Source: JAKRSE01 sp943369295 (GTDB taxonomy: Bacteria > Armatimonadota > Fimbriimonadia > Fimbriimonadales > Fimbriimonadaceae). From it: a stretch of DNA of 64,000 nucleotides. Under the pieces are notes generated by a model, which saw only the letters and a list, made by a program, of their open reading frames with translations, made no database searches and was not told where the DNA came from. Shown in pieces: positions 1 through 8,316 of this stretch (its first letter is position 1; each line of letters opens with the position of its first letter). The stretch covers positions 992,001 through 1,056,000 of the forward strand of contig CALRMU020000001.1 of NCBI GenBank assembly GCA_943369295.1. The letters are read 5' to 3'. The translations under genes and the position numbers were made by a program.

Positions 1-1760
1 TATCAAGATTTGCCGCCAGTCAAGAATCCCAAAAGGCGCAGATGCTGGGCGCGGCTGCTGCCGGACTCATCGTCCCCGCATTTTCCTTGACCTTCGCTCA
101 AGCCTCAGGAGTCTATGCCATCGAGGCTCTGGCGCTCGCCGGGGTCTGGCTGGCAGGCAGGCGCGAGACCAGTGTCATCAGTCTGGCCGTCACGGTCGGA
201 ATGTTGGGATGGTTTGCTGGGGTTCCTGGCTTCTTCGAATCCTTCAGGCCCGTGGCAGCCCTGTGGGATAAGGTCTTGGGTTCAGTGCCCAGCCTGATCA
301 TTGCTGTCGCTGCCTCGGTCTTTATCTGGAAGAAAGGAGAAGACTTTAAGCAGAACCCTCGGTCGTTCCTCTTCTTCGGATTTGCTGCCGCGCTAGGAAT
401 GGGGTTGGTAAAGACTCTGCTGACGCTTGAGGTCAGTGGATCAGAAGCATTCTCATGGGCGATGCTGGCGACTTTGGTGTCGCTGGCCCTTTGTGCATGG
501 CTGGACAAAACCAAGGATTCCGTTCCTGCTCAGGTCATCTTCACAATTCTCGCTCTGGTGGGGACTGCTATTTCTGGCTCTCAGAAGATCCCTCTTGAAC
601 AGGAAGCGATTCAAAACTTTATCATCCTCGCTGCTGTCCTGGTCTTCGCCCTTGTTCACGTCAAGATCGATCCTCAAAAGGCCGCGAATGGCGCAATCAC
701 TGCCTCTTTGGCGATGGCCTATCCCTTCGCTAGACTGGTTTACATAGCAGCGACGAATCTTGGTGCTGACCAGAGGTCCGCGCTTCTCATTGGTTTCGCG
801 CTCTTTGCTCTTCTGGTCAGCCTCGTTGCTAAGTGGCAGAAGTGGAAGGATCTTTCTGGAGCCGCGGGAGTCTATGCCTGTGCTGTAATCGTGCCCTACT
901 CCGGGGCCGTTACTGGCCAGAAGCTAACCAATCTCCCATTAATCGCTGGTTTTGAATCTGCCGGCTTGGTCATTGTCATGGCGACGATCGTCATGGTCAC
1001 CCTCAGCTTTAGAGAACAGGCACAAAAAGAGCAGGATGTCGCCACAGTCTTTGGGATAGTCGCCTTCAGCATCCCGGCCGGAAGGATTGCCTGGATTGTC
1101 ATGTCTCAGCCTTGGCTTCAGCTTCAGCTTGCACAGGCCATGCTGCTCTTCTTTGCCCTCTATGCGGCCATCCTGGCTCTCTATGGCAAGGCAGGGAAGT
1201 CAGCAGCCGTCTCCTGGACTTCGTCCTTCTACTTGGCTTTCGGCTTAGTCTGCTACCCAGTCATGAAGATGCCAGGCTACTTTGAGCTGGAGATGCCGGT
1301 GCTGATAGGAGGGGTTATGGCAGATGCCGGAACCTTAGCTTCTCTTCTGGCTTCATCTCTGCTTGTGGCAAGGGCAATTTTGGCAAGTTCAAAAGATCAC
1401 ATCTCTGTGCTTGTCACCTTCTGCGGACTCAATTGGGCTCTCTTCTCAGGCTTGTTGATGATCCTCGCTCAGCAGCCTCCTTTAAGCATGAAGTTCGATT
1501 TCTCGATGAGTGCCGCCTGGGTGATTTACGGAGTGATCCTGCTGGTTATAGGATTTATCAAGGATAAGTCGGTCTACAGGATTTCCGGCTTGGTGGTCTT
1601 CTCGGCTACTCTCTGCAAAGTCTTTCTTTACGATCTCTCCTACCTGGAGACGATCATCAAGGTCATTCTTTTCATCAGCTTTGGAGTAGTCATGCTGGCG
1701 ATCAGTTACGCCTACACGTGGTTTTCAAGGACTCACCGAAAACCTGAAGGTCCGAGCTAG
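1..1760 (+). CDS. DUF2339-type polytopic membrane protein (C-terminal part; 5' end outside window)
   Basis: The reading frame is open from the window edge (codons from base 3) and passes through the ATG at 42, so that ATG is probably internal. About 570 residues are visible. They consist of some 15 or more hydrophobic helices separated by short loops. The C-terminal block (YRISGLVVF, KVFLYDLSYLE, SFGVVMLAISYAY) is the pattern usually seen at the end of DUF2339 inner-membrane proteins, which are commonly 800-1000 residues long. No catalytic motif is visible and the function of the family is unknown to me. The next gene starts 23 bases downstream on the same strand, so the two may be cotranscribed. 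The family call is fairly sure; the true start lies outside the window. Confidence 0.7.
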   Translation, partial: SRFAASQESQKAQMLGAAAAGLIVPAFSLTFAQASGVYAIEALALAGVWLAGRRETSVISLAVTVGMLGWFAGVPGFFESFRPVAALWDKVLGSVPSLIIAVAASVFIWKKGEDFKQNPRSFLFFGFAAALGMGLVKTLLTLEVSGSEAFSWAMLATLVSLALCAWLDKTKDSVPAQVIFTILALVGTAISGSQKIPLEQEAIQNFIILAAVLVFALVHVKIDPQKAANGAITASLAMAYPFARLVYIAATNLGADQRSALLIGFALFALLVSLVAKWQKWKDLSGAAGVYACAVIVPYSGAVTGQKLTNLPLIAGFESAGLVIVMATIVMVTLSFREQAQKEQDVATVFGIVAFSIPAGRIAWIVMSQPWLQLQLAQAMLLFFALYAAILALYGKAGKSAAVSWTSSFYLAFGLVCYPVMKMPGYFELEMPVLIGGVMADAGTLASLLASSLLVARAILASSKDHISVLVTFCGLNWALFSGLLMILAQQPPLSMKFDFSMSAAWVIYGVILLVIGFIKDKSVYRISGLVVFSATLCKVFLYDLSYLETIIKVILFISFGVVMLAISYAYTWFSRTHRKPEGPS

Positions 1761-1783
1761 ACTGATCTGCAGCGATAACTATA

Positions 1784-2416
1784 ATGGGCGGAGAAAGTGA
1801 GCTGCTGAGGGGGACGATAAAAGCCTGGGATGATGCCAAGGGTTTTGGATTTATCGAACCCCACGAGAAAGGAAAGGACGTCTTTTTTCATGTCAAGCAG
1901 TGGACTTTGAGGCATGAAAGGCCGAACGTAGGCAGGCAGGTCTTTTATATGGCCGAAGAGGCCAGTCGAGGCAAGTTGAGGGCCAGCCTTGTTCGGCCCT
2001 TGGTCGCTGCTCGGGTTGATGAAGAGACAATCTCCCTCCGAACCCTTCTAAAGGGAGATCTGGGAATCTTCGTTCTTTGTGCCTTTGGAGTGCTGATCCT
2101 TCTCTTTGGCCTGATCGTCAAGCTCCCCCTGGAAGTGGCAGCCGCCTACCTGATTTCGAGCATTCTCACTTATCTGCTCTAAAAGTCAGACAAGCTTTCA
2201 GCAGGGAAGGGGCATAGCAGAGTTCCAGAGATGACGCTGCACTTCTTTGGGCTGCTGTGCGGCTGGCCGGGTGGTTTGGTGGCTCAGCAGAGGCTTAGGC
2301 ACAAAACAGTAAAGGCATCCTTCCGGGCCGTTTTTTGGCTGACGGCAGCGCTCAACCTCATCTTGGTCGCCTGCTATATTGTTTATATGTATTGGCCGGA
2401 CCTTCTGGTCAGCTAG
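1784..2416 (+). pseudogene. cold-shock domain + DUF1294 membrane protein interrupted by an in-frame TAA
   Basis: Residues 8-70 form a cold-shock nucleic-acid-binding domain (GTIKAWDDAKGFGFIEP, DVFFHVKQW). A two-helix segment follows and the frame stops at TAA 2180-2182. The same frame stays open from 2183 to TAG 2414-2416 and encodes the rest of a DUF1294 domain: K.DK, SRVPEMTLHFFG, CGWPGG, QQRLRHKTVKASFRAVFW, then a helix. The TAA sits where DUF1294 proteins usually have Tyr (LLY-x-x-DK), so a single change TAT or TAC to TAA explains it. The last bases share a CTAG with the stop codon of the convergent regulator gene. It may be a recent nonsense mutation, a sequencing error, or a stop that is read through. 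If translation ends at TAA, a 132-residue CSD plus two-helix protein is made. Confidence 0.8.
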
Positions 2417-3591
2417 GCTGCCCTTCTCATCTTAGGAGGAAGATGCTTGGGAAGCAGCTCCACTTCGCCATCACCCGAAAGGACAACGGCTCGCTCCATT
2501 GTGTTTTCCAGCTCTCTAATGTTTCCCGGCCAGGCGTAAGCCTGCAGCTGCTCTAGAGCCTCGGCACCAACTTTGACTAGCGACCGATTGTTATCTCCCG
2601 AAGACTGGGTGAGGAAGTGCTCACAAAGGGGCTCGATGTCCTCCTGCCTTTCTCGAAGAGGAGGAAGGAAGATTTCCACGACCTGCAGTCGATAAAGCAG
2701 GTCTAGTCGGAAGATGCCTTCTGCCACTGCTTCATGCAGATCGCGGTTGGTTGCCGTGATAAGGCGGACATCTACCTTGGTTGCCTTGGTTGCGCCTAGT
2801 CTTTCGAACTCTCGTTCCTGAAGCACCCGAAGCAGTTTGACTTGAATGGGAAGTGGAATCTCCCCGATTTCGTCAAGGAAGAGGGTGCCAGAATCAGCGA
2901 GTTCGAACCTGCCTGGCTTGGAGAAATCAGCACCCGTGAAGGCGCCTTTTTCATGTCCGAAAAGCTCGCTTTCCAAAAGAGTCTCGGGCAGGGCCGCGCA
3001 CGAAACAGCGACAAAACCAGCTTCAGATCTTGGTGATCTTTGGTGAATCAGCTTGGCAACAACTTCCTTGCCTGTGCCGCTCTCACCTGTAATCAAGACA
3101 GTGGCACGAGAATCGGCCACCTGGGTGATGGTGTCGTCAATCTCCTGCATGATAGGAGAGTTGGCGATGAAAGAGATTCCCTCACCGGAGCTGGCTGTTT
3201 TGCGCCCACGAGTCTCCTTCTTCTTTTCTCCTGCCAGAGCACTGGTGATCAGCTTCTTTAAAGCTTCAAGATCAAAAGGTTTGGTGATGTAATCGTAGGC
3301 GCCATCTTTAACTGCTTGGACAGCCTGGGGAATGGTGCCAAACGCCGTCATGATAATGACCGGAGTCTGGGGCTGGCGGGCATTGATCTCTTTCTGAAGC
3401 TGATAGCCGCTGGCTCCTGGCATAGTCACGTCAGTCAGCACACAATCAATCTCTTCATTTGAGATCAAATTCAGAGCTTCGTGAGCATCTTCTGCCGTGA
3501 CGGCAATCCAGCCCGCCTTGTCGAAGGCTGCCTGAAGAATTCTGCGGATGTTCAGTTCGTCGTCGACGATCAGTACGCGCTTTTTAGCCAT
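2413..3591 (-). CDS. NtrC-type sigma-54 response regulator lacking a DNA-binding domain
   Basis: 392 residues. The receiver domain spans residues 4-118, with acidic pocket D10/D11, phospho-acceptor D54 (LTDVTMPG) and K104. An AAA+ domain follows at about 140-375, with Walker A GESGTGKE (169-176), the sigma-54 contact loop GAFTGA (216-221) and Walker B GTLFLDEIG (235-243). The protein ends about 20 residues after the AAA+ domain, so the Fis-type helix-turn-helix typical of NtrC (usual length 440-480) is absent. I see no HTH in other frames downstream, where the convergent DUF1294 gene lies. It should activate RNA polymerase-sigma54 on phosphorylation, probably from solution without enhancer binding, as known for FlgR and CtcC. 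The kinase gene lies 9 bases upstream and is its likely partner. Confidence 0.93.
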   Translation of the reverse strand: MAKKRVLIVDDELNIRRILQAAFDKAGWIAVTAEDAHEALNLISNEEIDCVLTDVTMPGASGYQLQKEINARQPQTPVIIMTAFGTIPQAVQAVKDGAYDYITKPFDLEALKKLITSALAGEKKKETRGRKTASSGEGISFIANSPIMQEIDDTITQVADSRATVLITGESGTGKEVVAKLIHQRSPRSEAGFVAVSCAALPETLLESELFGHEKGAFTGADFSKPGRFELADSGTLFLDEIGEIPLPIQVKLLRVLQEREFERLGATKATKVDVRLITATNRDLHEAVAEGIFRLDLLYRLQVVEIFLPPLRERQEDIEPLCEHFLTQSSGDNNRSLVKVGAEALEQLQAYAWPGNIRELENTMERAVVLSGDGEVELLPKHLPPKMRRAA

Positions 3592-3600
3592 GCCTTCCCT

Positions 3601-5106
3601 TTATCTCAGTAGAACTCGAAAAGTCGTTCCGACTCCGAGCTTCGAATCTGCCATCACGGTTCCTCCGTGAGCTTCAATAATTTTACGAACGGTTGAAAGG
3701 CCAAGTCCGGTGCCTTGTGGTTTTGTTGTGAAGAAGGGCGAGAAGAGCTTTTCCTGAGCTTCTTCCGACATGCCAATGCCGTTATCGCAGACTTCAAACC
3801 CCTTTCTTTCAACTCGGACGATAACCTCGCCGCCTGCAGGGGTGGCTTCGAGAGCGTTCCGAATGAGGTTATGAAAAACCTGTTCCAGCTTTCTCATATC
3901 GCCGTAGATGGGGGACTCGATGGGCTCGACTTCCAGCTTGAGTCCGATCCCCTTGTTAGTGAAGACAGTCTGCAGCAGATCCACGACTCGGCTGGCGGCT
4001 TCGCTCAGCTTCATTTCATCCCTGTCAAGCGCCATGGGACGGGCAAACTCAAGAAACTCTGTGCAGAGGGTATTCAGCTTGATGACTTCGTCTTCAATGA
4101 TCTGGCCGAAGTCCTTGGAGTATTCCGGGCTCGACTGAATCATCTGGGCGGCGCTTCGAATACCAGTAAGAGGGTTCCTAAACTCGTGGGCAATGGCGGC
4201 TGTCATGCGGCCGATTTCAGCCAGGCGGCTTAGCCTGTGAACTTCTCTCTGGCTTCTTTCGTGCTGAGTGATTTCTTGAACGCTGATGACCGTGCCTCCG
4301 TGGCTCATGGGCTGGCTCTGCAGAATCCATGTGCGGTCGACAGCATCGTTTACGACGGTTTGGCTCTTAGGGGCACGCTCCGCCAGGGTTTCCATCGCGA
4401 GCTGATGAATATGCTTTTCAAGCAGGCTGGGTTCGCTTCTTGCGTTGGCGCCAAAGAGTCCTTCTGTCAGAGCCCAAGGGCTGGCACTCACAACCGTGCC
4501 CGAGTTATCCATGACAATCACTCCGCCAGGAACGGAGTCGAGGACGGCTGACAGCCTCTCTCGGCTCTCCCGACTAAGAGTCACAGCATCATTGAGGCGT
4601 TCGACCAAACGGGCGTTGAGAACGGCCAGAGTGACCTGGACGGCCATTGCCAAGGCTCGCTCTAAGTCTGCCTGCTCGAAGGGAGACTCGGCGCTTGTGC
4701 GGCTGAGGTTCAAGACCCCGATGACGCCTTGCCGTGGCTCAAGCAGAGGCACGATCATGGAACTCGCAATATCTTGGCTGCCAGGGCCTTCGTGAAGGCG
4801 CAGGGTTCTATGGTCGTCGTTGAGCACCTGGGCTTCGCCCAGCAGAATCACCTGGCCGGCAAGGCCTTCGCCTGGATGAATGACGGCATCGGCAGGCACT
4901 CTGGTTTGTCTGCCCGAACGTGCTTTGAGCAGATACTGCCCGCTCGCTTCATCTAAAAGGAAGATTGAGGCCCCGGAGGCTCTGAAGAAACGTGTACAGC
5001 GGTCGAGAGAGGCCTGTAGATAACGCTCTAGCCCACCCTGAACCATTGGATTCAGGTCGAACAGACTCCAGAATCCTTCTTCTTTTAAGTGGGGCGCCGC
5101 GCTCAT
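3601..5106 (-). CDS. GAF-PAS sensor histidine kinase (NtrB-like)
   Basis: 501 residues with no membrane helix, so a cytoplasmic kinase. A GAF domain covers about 30-168 (ASIFLLDEASG, PGEGLAGQV, GVIGVLNLSR), a PAS domain about 182-282, and HisKA starts near 300 with phospho-accepting H307 in AHEFRNPL. The HATPase domain carries HNLIRNALEAT (N box), CDNGIGM (G1), FFTTKPQGTGLGLS (F/G2). It should autophosphorylate in response to a small ligand or redox cue sensed by GAF/PAS and pass the phosphate to the regulator encoded 9 bases downstream. The pair sits at the end of the murA-mreB run, which hints at an envelope-related signal, but the signal cannot be read from sequence. Confidence 0.93.
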   Translation of the reverse strand: MSAAPHLKEEGFWSLFDLNPMVQGGLERYLQASLDRCTRFFRASGASIFLLDEASGQYLLKARSGRQTRVPADAVIHPGEGLAGQVILLGEAQVLNDDHRTLRLHEGPGSQDIASSMIVPLLEPRQGVIGVLNLSRTSAESPFEQADLERALAMAVQVTLAVLNARLVERLNDAVTLSRESRERLSAVLDSVPGGVIVMDNSGTVVSASPWALTEGLFGANARSEPSLLEKHIHQLAMETLAERAPKSQTVVNDAVDRTWILQSQPMSHGGTVISVQEITQHERSQREVHRLSRLAEIGRMTAAIAHEFRNPLTGIRSAAQMIQSSPEYSKDFGQIIEDEVIKLNTLCTEFLEFARPMALDRDEMKLSEAASRVVDLLQTVFTNKGIGLKLEVEPIESPIYGDMRKLEQVFHNLIRNALEATPAGGEVIVRVERKGFEVCDNGIGMSEEAQEKLFSPFFTTKPQGTGLGLSTVRKIIEAHGGTVMADSKLGVGTTFRVLLR

Positions 5107-5145
5107 TTCCTCTTTAGGAATGATCGGCAGATTGATCGCCCAAAC

Positions 5146-5643
5146 CTACGGTCTCTGCAAGTTTGGAGTGAACTTAGGACTTGGGTCGTGGGAAAGGGCC
5201 GTAATCTGGTGCACCAGCATGGCCATGGCATCGCCAAACTCCCGCGGCGAAATCGTATCCTTGGGACCCCAAGCAAGGGGACCAACGGGGGCCACGGCTC
5301 CTCTTTTGATCAGGTAGCTGAGGTCTGTAATCATCTGCCCCTTGTTATGCTGGGCTAAGACTTCCGGATAAACCTCATAGGGCCTGGGGGTGAAGCGGAA
5401 GACCTTTTCAGATGCCTTCCAAAGCCGCATGAACTCCTTGACAACTTCTGTTCTTGTCGCAGCCTGAGAACCTGATGCGAGCCCTGATTTGGGAAACTGA
5501 ACCTTGAGCCTTCTCTGCAGCGGCCCCTCGATCTTTGCCATGGCAGCCCGGATTTCATCTCGTGTGACGGGACCAGAAGCTGCCTGGCTATAGGCGGCAG
5601 TGACTGTGGCTGCAAGAAGAAGGAAGGTCAGGCCGGTTTTCAT
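5146..5643 (-). CDS. small secreted protein with a possible S-layer-homology-like segment
   Basis: 165 residues beginning with a clear signal peptide (MKTGLTFLLLAATVTAAYSQA, cleavage around residue 20). The body has TRTEVVKEFMRLW, DLSYLIKRGAV and a region TISPREFGDAMAML that resembles half of an SLH motif (an aspartate/aromatic-rich helix after a structural-repeat linker). It overlaps the mreB stop by ATGA, so it is translationally coupled to mreB and is probably cell-envelope associated. I do not recognise a named family; the SLH resemblance is weak. Function unknown. Confidence 0.75.
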   Translation of the reverse strand: MKTGLTFLLLAATVTAAYSQAASGPVTRDEIRAAMAKIEGPLQRRLKVQFPKSGLASGSQAATRTEVVKEFMRLWKASEKVFRFTPRPYEVYPEVLAQHNKGQMITDLSYLIKRGAVAPVGPLAWGPKDTISPREFGDAMAMLVHQITALSHDPSPKFTPNLQRP

Positions 5644-6659
5644 GGAATTCTGCTGACTGCGCCGCTGGCAGATAAAGAGCTTAACTCATCCAGGGCGTAT
5701 CCTGTCCCCATTGCAACGGCAGTTTCTGCATTTTCTGCAACGCGGGTCGGAATATTTGTCAGTGCATTGATCAGGAGATCCAGGCCTCTCAGCAGGGCAG
5801 TGCCTCCGGTCAGGGTCATTCCCCGCTCGATGATGTCGCCCGAGAGCTCTGGAGGCGTGTCTTCAAGCACATCACAGATTCGATCGGTAATGAGCCGGAT
5901 CGGCTCCTCAGTGGCGTTCCTGACATCCATGCTCGTGATGGTGACTGTGCGAGGAAGGCCCCCTTCTGCGTCACGGCCACGAACATCCATAGAAAGCTCC
6001 TGCTCAAGTGGGTAGGCAGAGCCGATAGCCAGCTTGATCTCTTCGGCAGTCTGGTCGCCGATCAGCAGGTTGTATTCCTGGCGGACGAACCTGATGATTG
6101 CATCATCAAGCTTCTGGCCTCCGACCCTTACAGATTGGGCGAGTACGGGGCCACCAAGGCTGATCACAGCGATATCAGTAGTGCCTCCGCCAAGGTTGAC
6201 CACCATGTGGCCAACGGCTTCTGAGATCGGAAGGCCGCACCCGATGGCCGCGGCCATGGGTTCATCGATCGTCGTCACCTTGCCAAAGCCTGCTGAAAGA
6301 GCGGCCTTAATGACGGCTCTGCGCTCTACGTTGGTGACTCCGGAGGGAACTGAGATGAGAGCGTTCGGTTTAAGCCAAAGCTGATGACCAGGCAGCACAA
6401 GGCGCTTGATGCTCTCAAGCATCTTATAAGTAACGGTGTAATCAGCAATAACCCCATCTCTTAAGGGGCGGACCGCCTGTATATTGCCGGGAGTACGGCC
6501 AAGCATTTCTCTTGCTGCTGTGCCAACACCCATCACCTTTTTGGTGTGGGTGTTCATAGCCACGACCGTCGGCTCTTGAAAGACAATCCCCTTGCCTCTG
6601 CGATACACGCGGATGTTTGAGGTGCCTAAATCAATGCCGAGTTCTGCAACAAGCTTCAA
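5640..6659 (-). CDS. mreB: rod-shape-determining protein MreB
   Basis: 339 residues, the usual length for MreB. The actin-fold ATPase signature is complete: phosphate-1 GIDLGTSNIRVY near residue 8, phosphate-2 VVNLGGGTTDIAVISLGG near 158, and the adenosine loop LTGGTALLRGLD near 284. It polymerises under the inner membrane and directs lateral peptidoglycan synthesis. It follows murA by 20 bases and overlaps the next gene by ATGA. No mreC, mreD, pbp2 or rodA is visible nearby, so the rest of the elongasome must be elsewhere. An Mbl-type paralogue cannot be ruled out. Confidence 0.96.
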   Translation of the reverse strand: MKLVAELGIDLGTSNIRVYRRGKGIVFQEPTVVAMNTHTKKVMGVGTAAREMLGRTPGNIQAVRPLRDGVIADYTVTYKMLESIKRLVLPGHQLWLKPNALISVPSGVTNVERRAVIKAALSAGFGKVTTIDEPMAAAIGCGLPISEAVGHMVVNLGGGTTDIAVISLGGPVLAQSVRVGGQKLDDAIIRFVRQEYNLLIGDQTAEEIKLAIGSAYPLEQELSMDVRGRDAEGGLPRTVTITSMDVRNATEEPIRLITDRICDVLEDTPPELSGDIIERGMTLTGGTALLRGLDLLINALTNIPTRVAENAETAVAMGTGYALDELSSLSASGAVSRIP

Positions 6660-6679
6660 AGGATAAACAGGATACTGTG

Positions 6680-7948
6680 CTACAGAGTAGAGGAGGGGAG
6701 GCTTACCCGGCTCACCTGGGCATCTAGCGCCGTCAGACGTTCGATGAGTCCCTCGTAGCCACGGTCAACGTAGTGAACGTTATCCACCATGGTAATCCCT
6801 TCTGCCGCAAGGCCAGCAAGAACAAGGGCAGCGCCCGCTCGAAGATCAGTTGCCTTGACTGTTGCTCCTCTTAGGTTTGCAACTCCCTCGATCATGGTCA
6901 ATCGGTTGTTGGTTCTGATCTGAGCTCCCATGCGGCAGAGCTCAGGCACGTGACCAGTTCGATTTTCGTAAATCGTTTCTTCGATGACGCTGTTTCCGCG
7001 AGCCAGAGCAAGAAATGCCGAGAATGGCTGCTGGACGTCGGTAGGGAAGCCGGGGTAGGGCATGGTCTTGACCTTGACACCCTTGGCTCTGACTTCTGAT
7101 TTAACGCGAACCCAGTCATTGCCTTCTTCAACAAGGACTTCAGCTTCGCGAAGCTTCTGAACTAGAGCAATTTGGTGCTCAGGCAGAATCCCCTTGACCG
7201 TGACATCGCCCTTAGTGATTGCGCCGGCAATAAGGTAGGTGGCGGCTTGGATTCGATCGCTGGGAACCTTTGCCCAACCGCCCTCAAGGGGGCCATCGCC
7301 GTGAATCGAGATGGTGGCTGTGCCAACTCCTTCGATCCTTGCGCCCATGGCTTTCAGAAAATCGGCAAGCTGGGTGACTTCCGGCTCGATGGCGGCATTC
7401 TGAATGGTGGTGATGCCCTCAGCCAAGCAGGCAGTGGCCATGAGGTGCTGGGTTGCCCCGGCAGAGGGGAAATCGAGATAAATTTCAGCGCCCTTCAGTC
7501 GATTGCAGGTGCCAACGTAGCGGCCATTTTCGATCTTGACATCCGCCCCCATAGCTTTAAGGCCTTTAAGGTGGAAGTCAACAGGACGATCTCCGATGGG
7601 ACAGCCGCCTGGCATGGGAAGGATGGCGTTGCCGTAGCGGGCGAGAAGAGGACCGAAGAGATAAAAGCCGGTGCGGATCTTCCGCATGATCTCTTCGCTG
7701 GGTTCTTTGGGGCCAGCCTCGGAAGTGTCGAAGTGAGTCTCACCATCGATGGTTTCGACCTTGACACCCATGGTTTCAAGAAGCTGGATCTTGTATCGAA
7801 CATCGGAGATGTTTGGCAGACCTGCCAAAACGATCTTTCCCTTTACGAGAGGGACGGCAGATAGAAGGGCTAATGCCGCATTCTTGCTGCCTGGGATTTC
7901 CACAACCCCTTCAAGGCGGCGGCCACCGACAATTCGAATCACTTCCAT
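6680..7948 (-). CDS. murA: UDP-N-acetylglucosamine 1-carboxyvinyltransferase MurA
   Basis: 422 residues, full family length. MurA transfers enolpyruvate from PEP to UDP-GlcNAc, the first committed step of peptidoglycan synthesis, in the cytoplasm. Visible landmarks are SKNAALALL near 21, the flexible loop PMPGGCPIGDRPVDFHL with the catalytic Cys at 116 (target of fosfomycin), and GFPTDVQQPF near 299 with the catalytic Asp. The last block DRGYEGLIERL is also typical. It is the first gene of a minus-strand run that continues into mreB, so peptidoglycan precursor supply and rod shape are linked here. The ATG at 7948 is chosen because EVIRIVGG is the normal N-terminus. Confidence 0.97.
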   Translation of the reverse strand: MEVIRIVGGRRLEGVVEIPGSKNAALALLSAVPLVKGKIVLAGLPNISDVRYKIQLLETMGVKVETIDGETHFDTSEAGPKEPSEEIMRKIRTGFYLFGPLLARYGNAILPMPGGCPIGDRPVDFHLKGLKAMGADVKIENGRYVGTCNRLKGAEIYLDFPSAGATQHLMATACLAEGITTIQNAAIEPEVTQLADFLKAMGARIEGVGTATISIHGDGPLEGGWAKVPSDRIQAATYLIAGAITKGDVTVKGILPEHQIALVQKLREAEVLVEEGNDWVRVKSEVRAKGVKVKTMPYPGFPTDVQQPFSAFLALARGNSVIEETIYENRTGHVPELCRMGAQIRTNNRLTMIEGVANLRGATVKATDLRAGAALVLAGLAAEGITMVDNVHYVDRGYEGLIERLTALDAQVSRVSLPSSTL

Positions 7949-8119
7949 GTAGTTTACCTATCAGCCCTCAGCCGTACCCTTCAGCTTCCGTGCCTTCTGG
8001 TCCGGTTGTCCGGCAAATGTACCCAAAACTTGACTCTCGGTGCGCTGATCTAGTGATCTGTGTTGGTTTTCACAAGAACTCTTCACCGTGAATCATTTTC
8101 GGCGTTTTGTACGTTCACA

Positions 8120-8255
8120 ATTATGAGAGACGTCATGAACCGGCGAGACTTCCTCATACAGTTCCGCCAGGGCGGGGTGTGGAATCATTTGATACACGCC
8201 TGCAGTGACACTTTGTCAGAGGTTCGCGGAGCACACTCCGCGGACCTCTTTTTGT
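8120..8255 (+). ncRNA. candidate structured RNA or leader upstream of the HNH gene
   Basis: The plus strand folds into a series of short hairpins: CCGCC/GGCGG near 8163-8176, GTGT/ACAC enclosing ATCA/TGAT near 8178-8200, and TGACA-CTT-TGTCA near 8206-8218. It ends in a perfect terminator-type stem at 8220-8247 followed by T residues. No coding gene on the plus strand precedes it, so the terminator must end a small RNA or act as an attenuator for the HNH gene 60 bases further on. I do not recognise a known RNA family. Confidence 0.4.
8220..8255 (+). terminator. intrinsic terminator upstream of the HNH gene
   Basis: A 12-bp stem (AGGTTCGCGGAG paired with CTCCGCGGACCT, one G-U pair) with a CACA loop is followed by CTTTTTG. 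On the plus strand this is a strong Rho-independent terminator; the minus strand lacks the T run. Confidence 0.75.
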
Positions 8256-8316
8256 TTCCGGCCGGGCGAAGAGGACGCTCGGCATCGACCATTGCGGAAC
8301 GCCGCAAGTTCAAACA

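Larger units (their letters stand above)
7949..8316. other. intergenic region between murA and the HNH gene
   Basis: This 368-base divergent intergenic region should hold the murA promoter (minus) and that of the HNH gene (plus). A run of small inverted repeats and an intrinsic terminator on the plus strand fill 8120-8255 and are listed separately. A frame starting MNRRDFLIQF at 8135 has no ribosome binding site and runs through the terminator, so I do not call it a gene. Confidence 0.5.

Noticed and set aside
7172..7864. A 230-residue plus-strand frame.
   Set aside because: It lies entirely antisense within murA, which is conserved end to end; this is a shadow.
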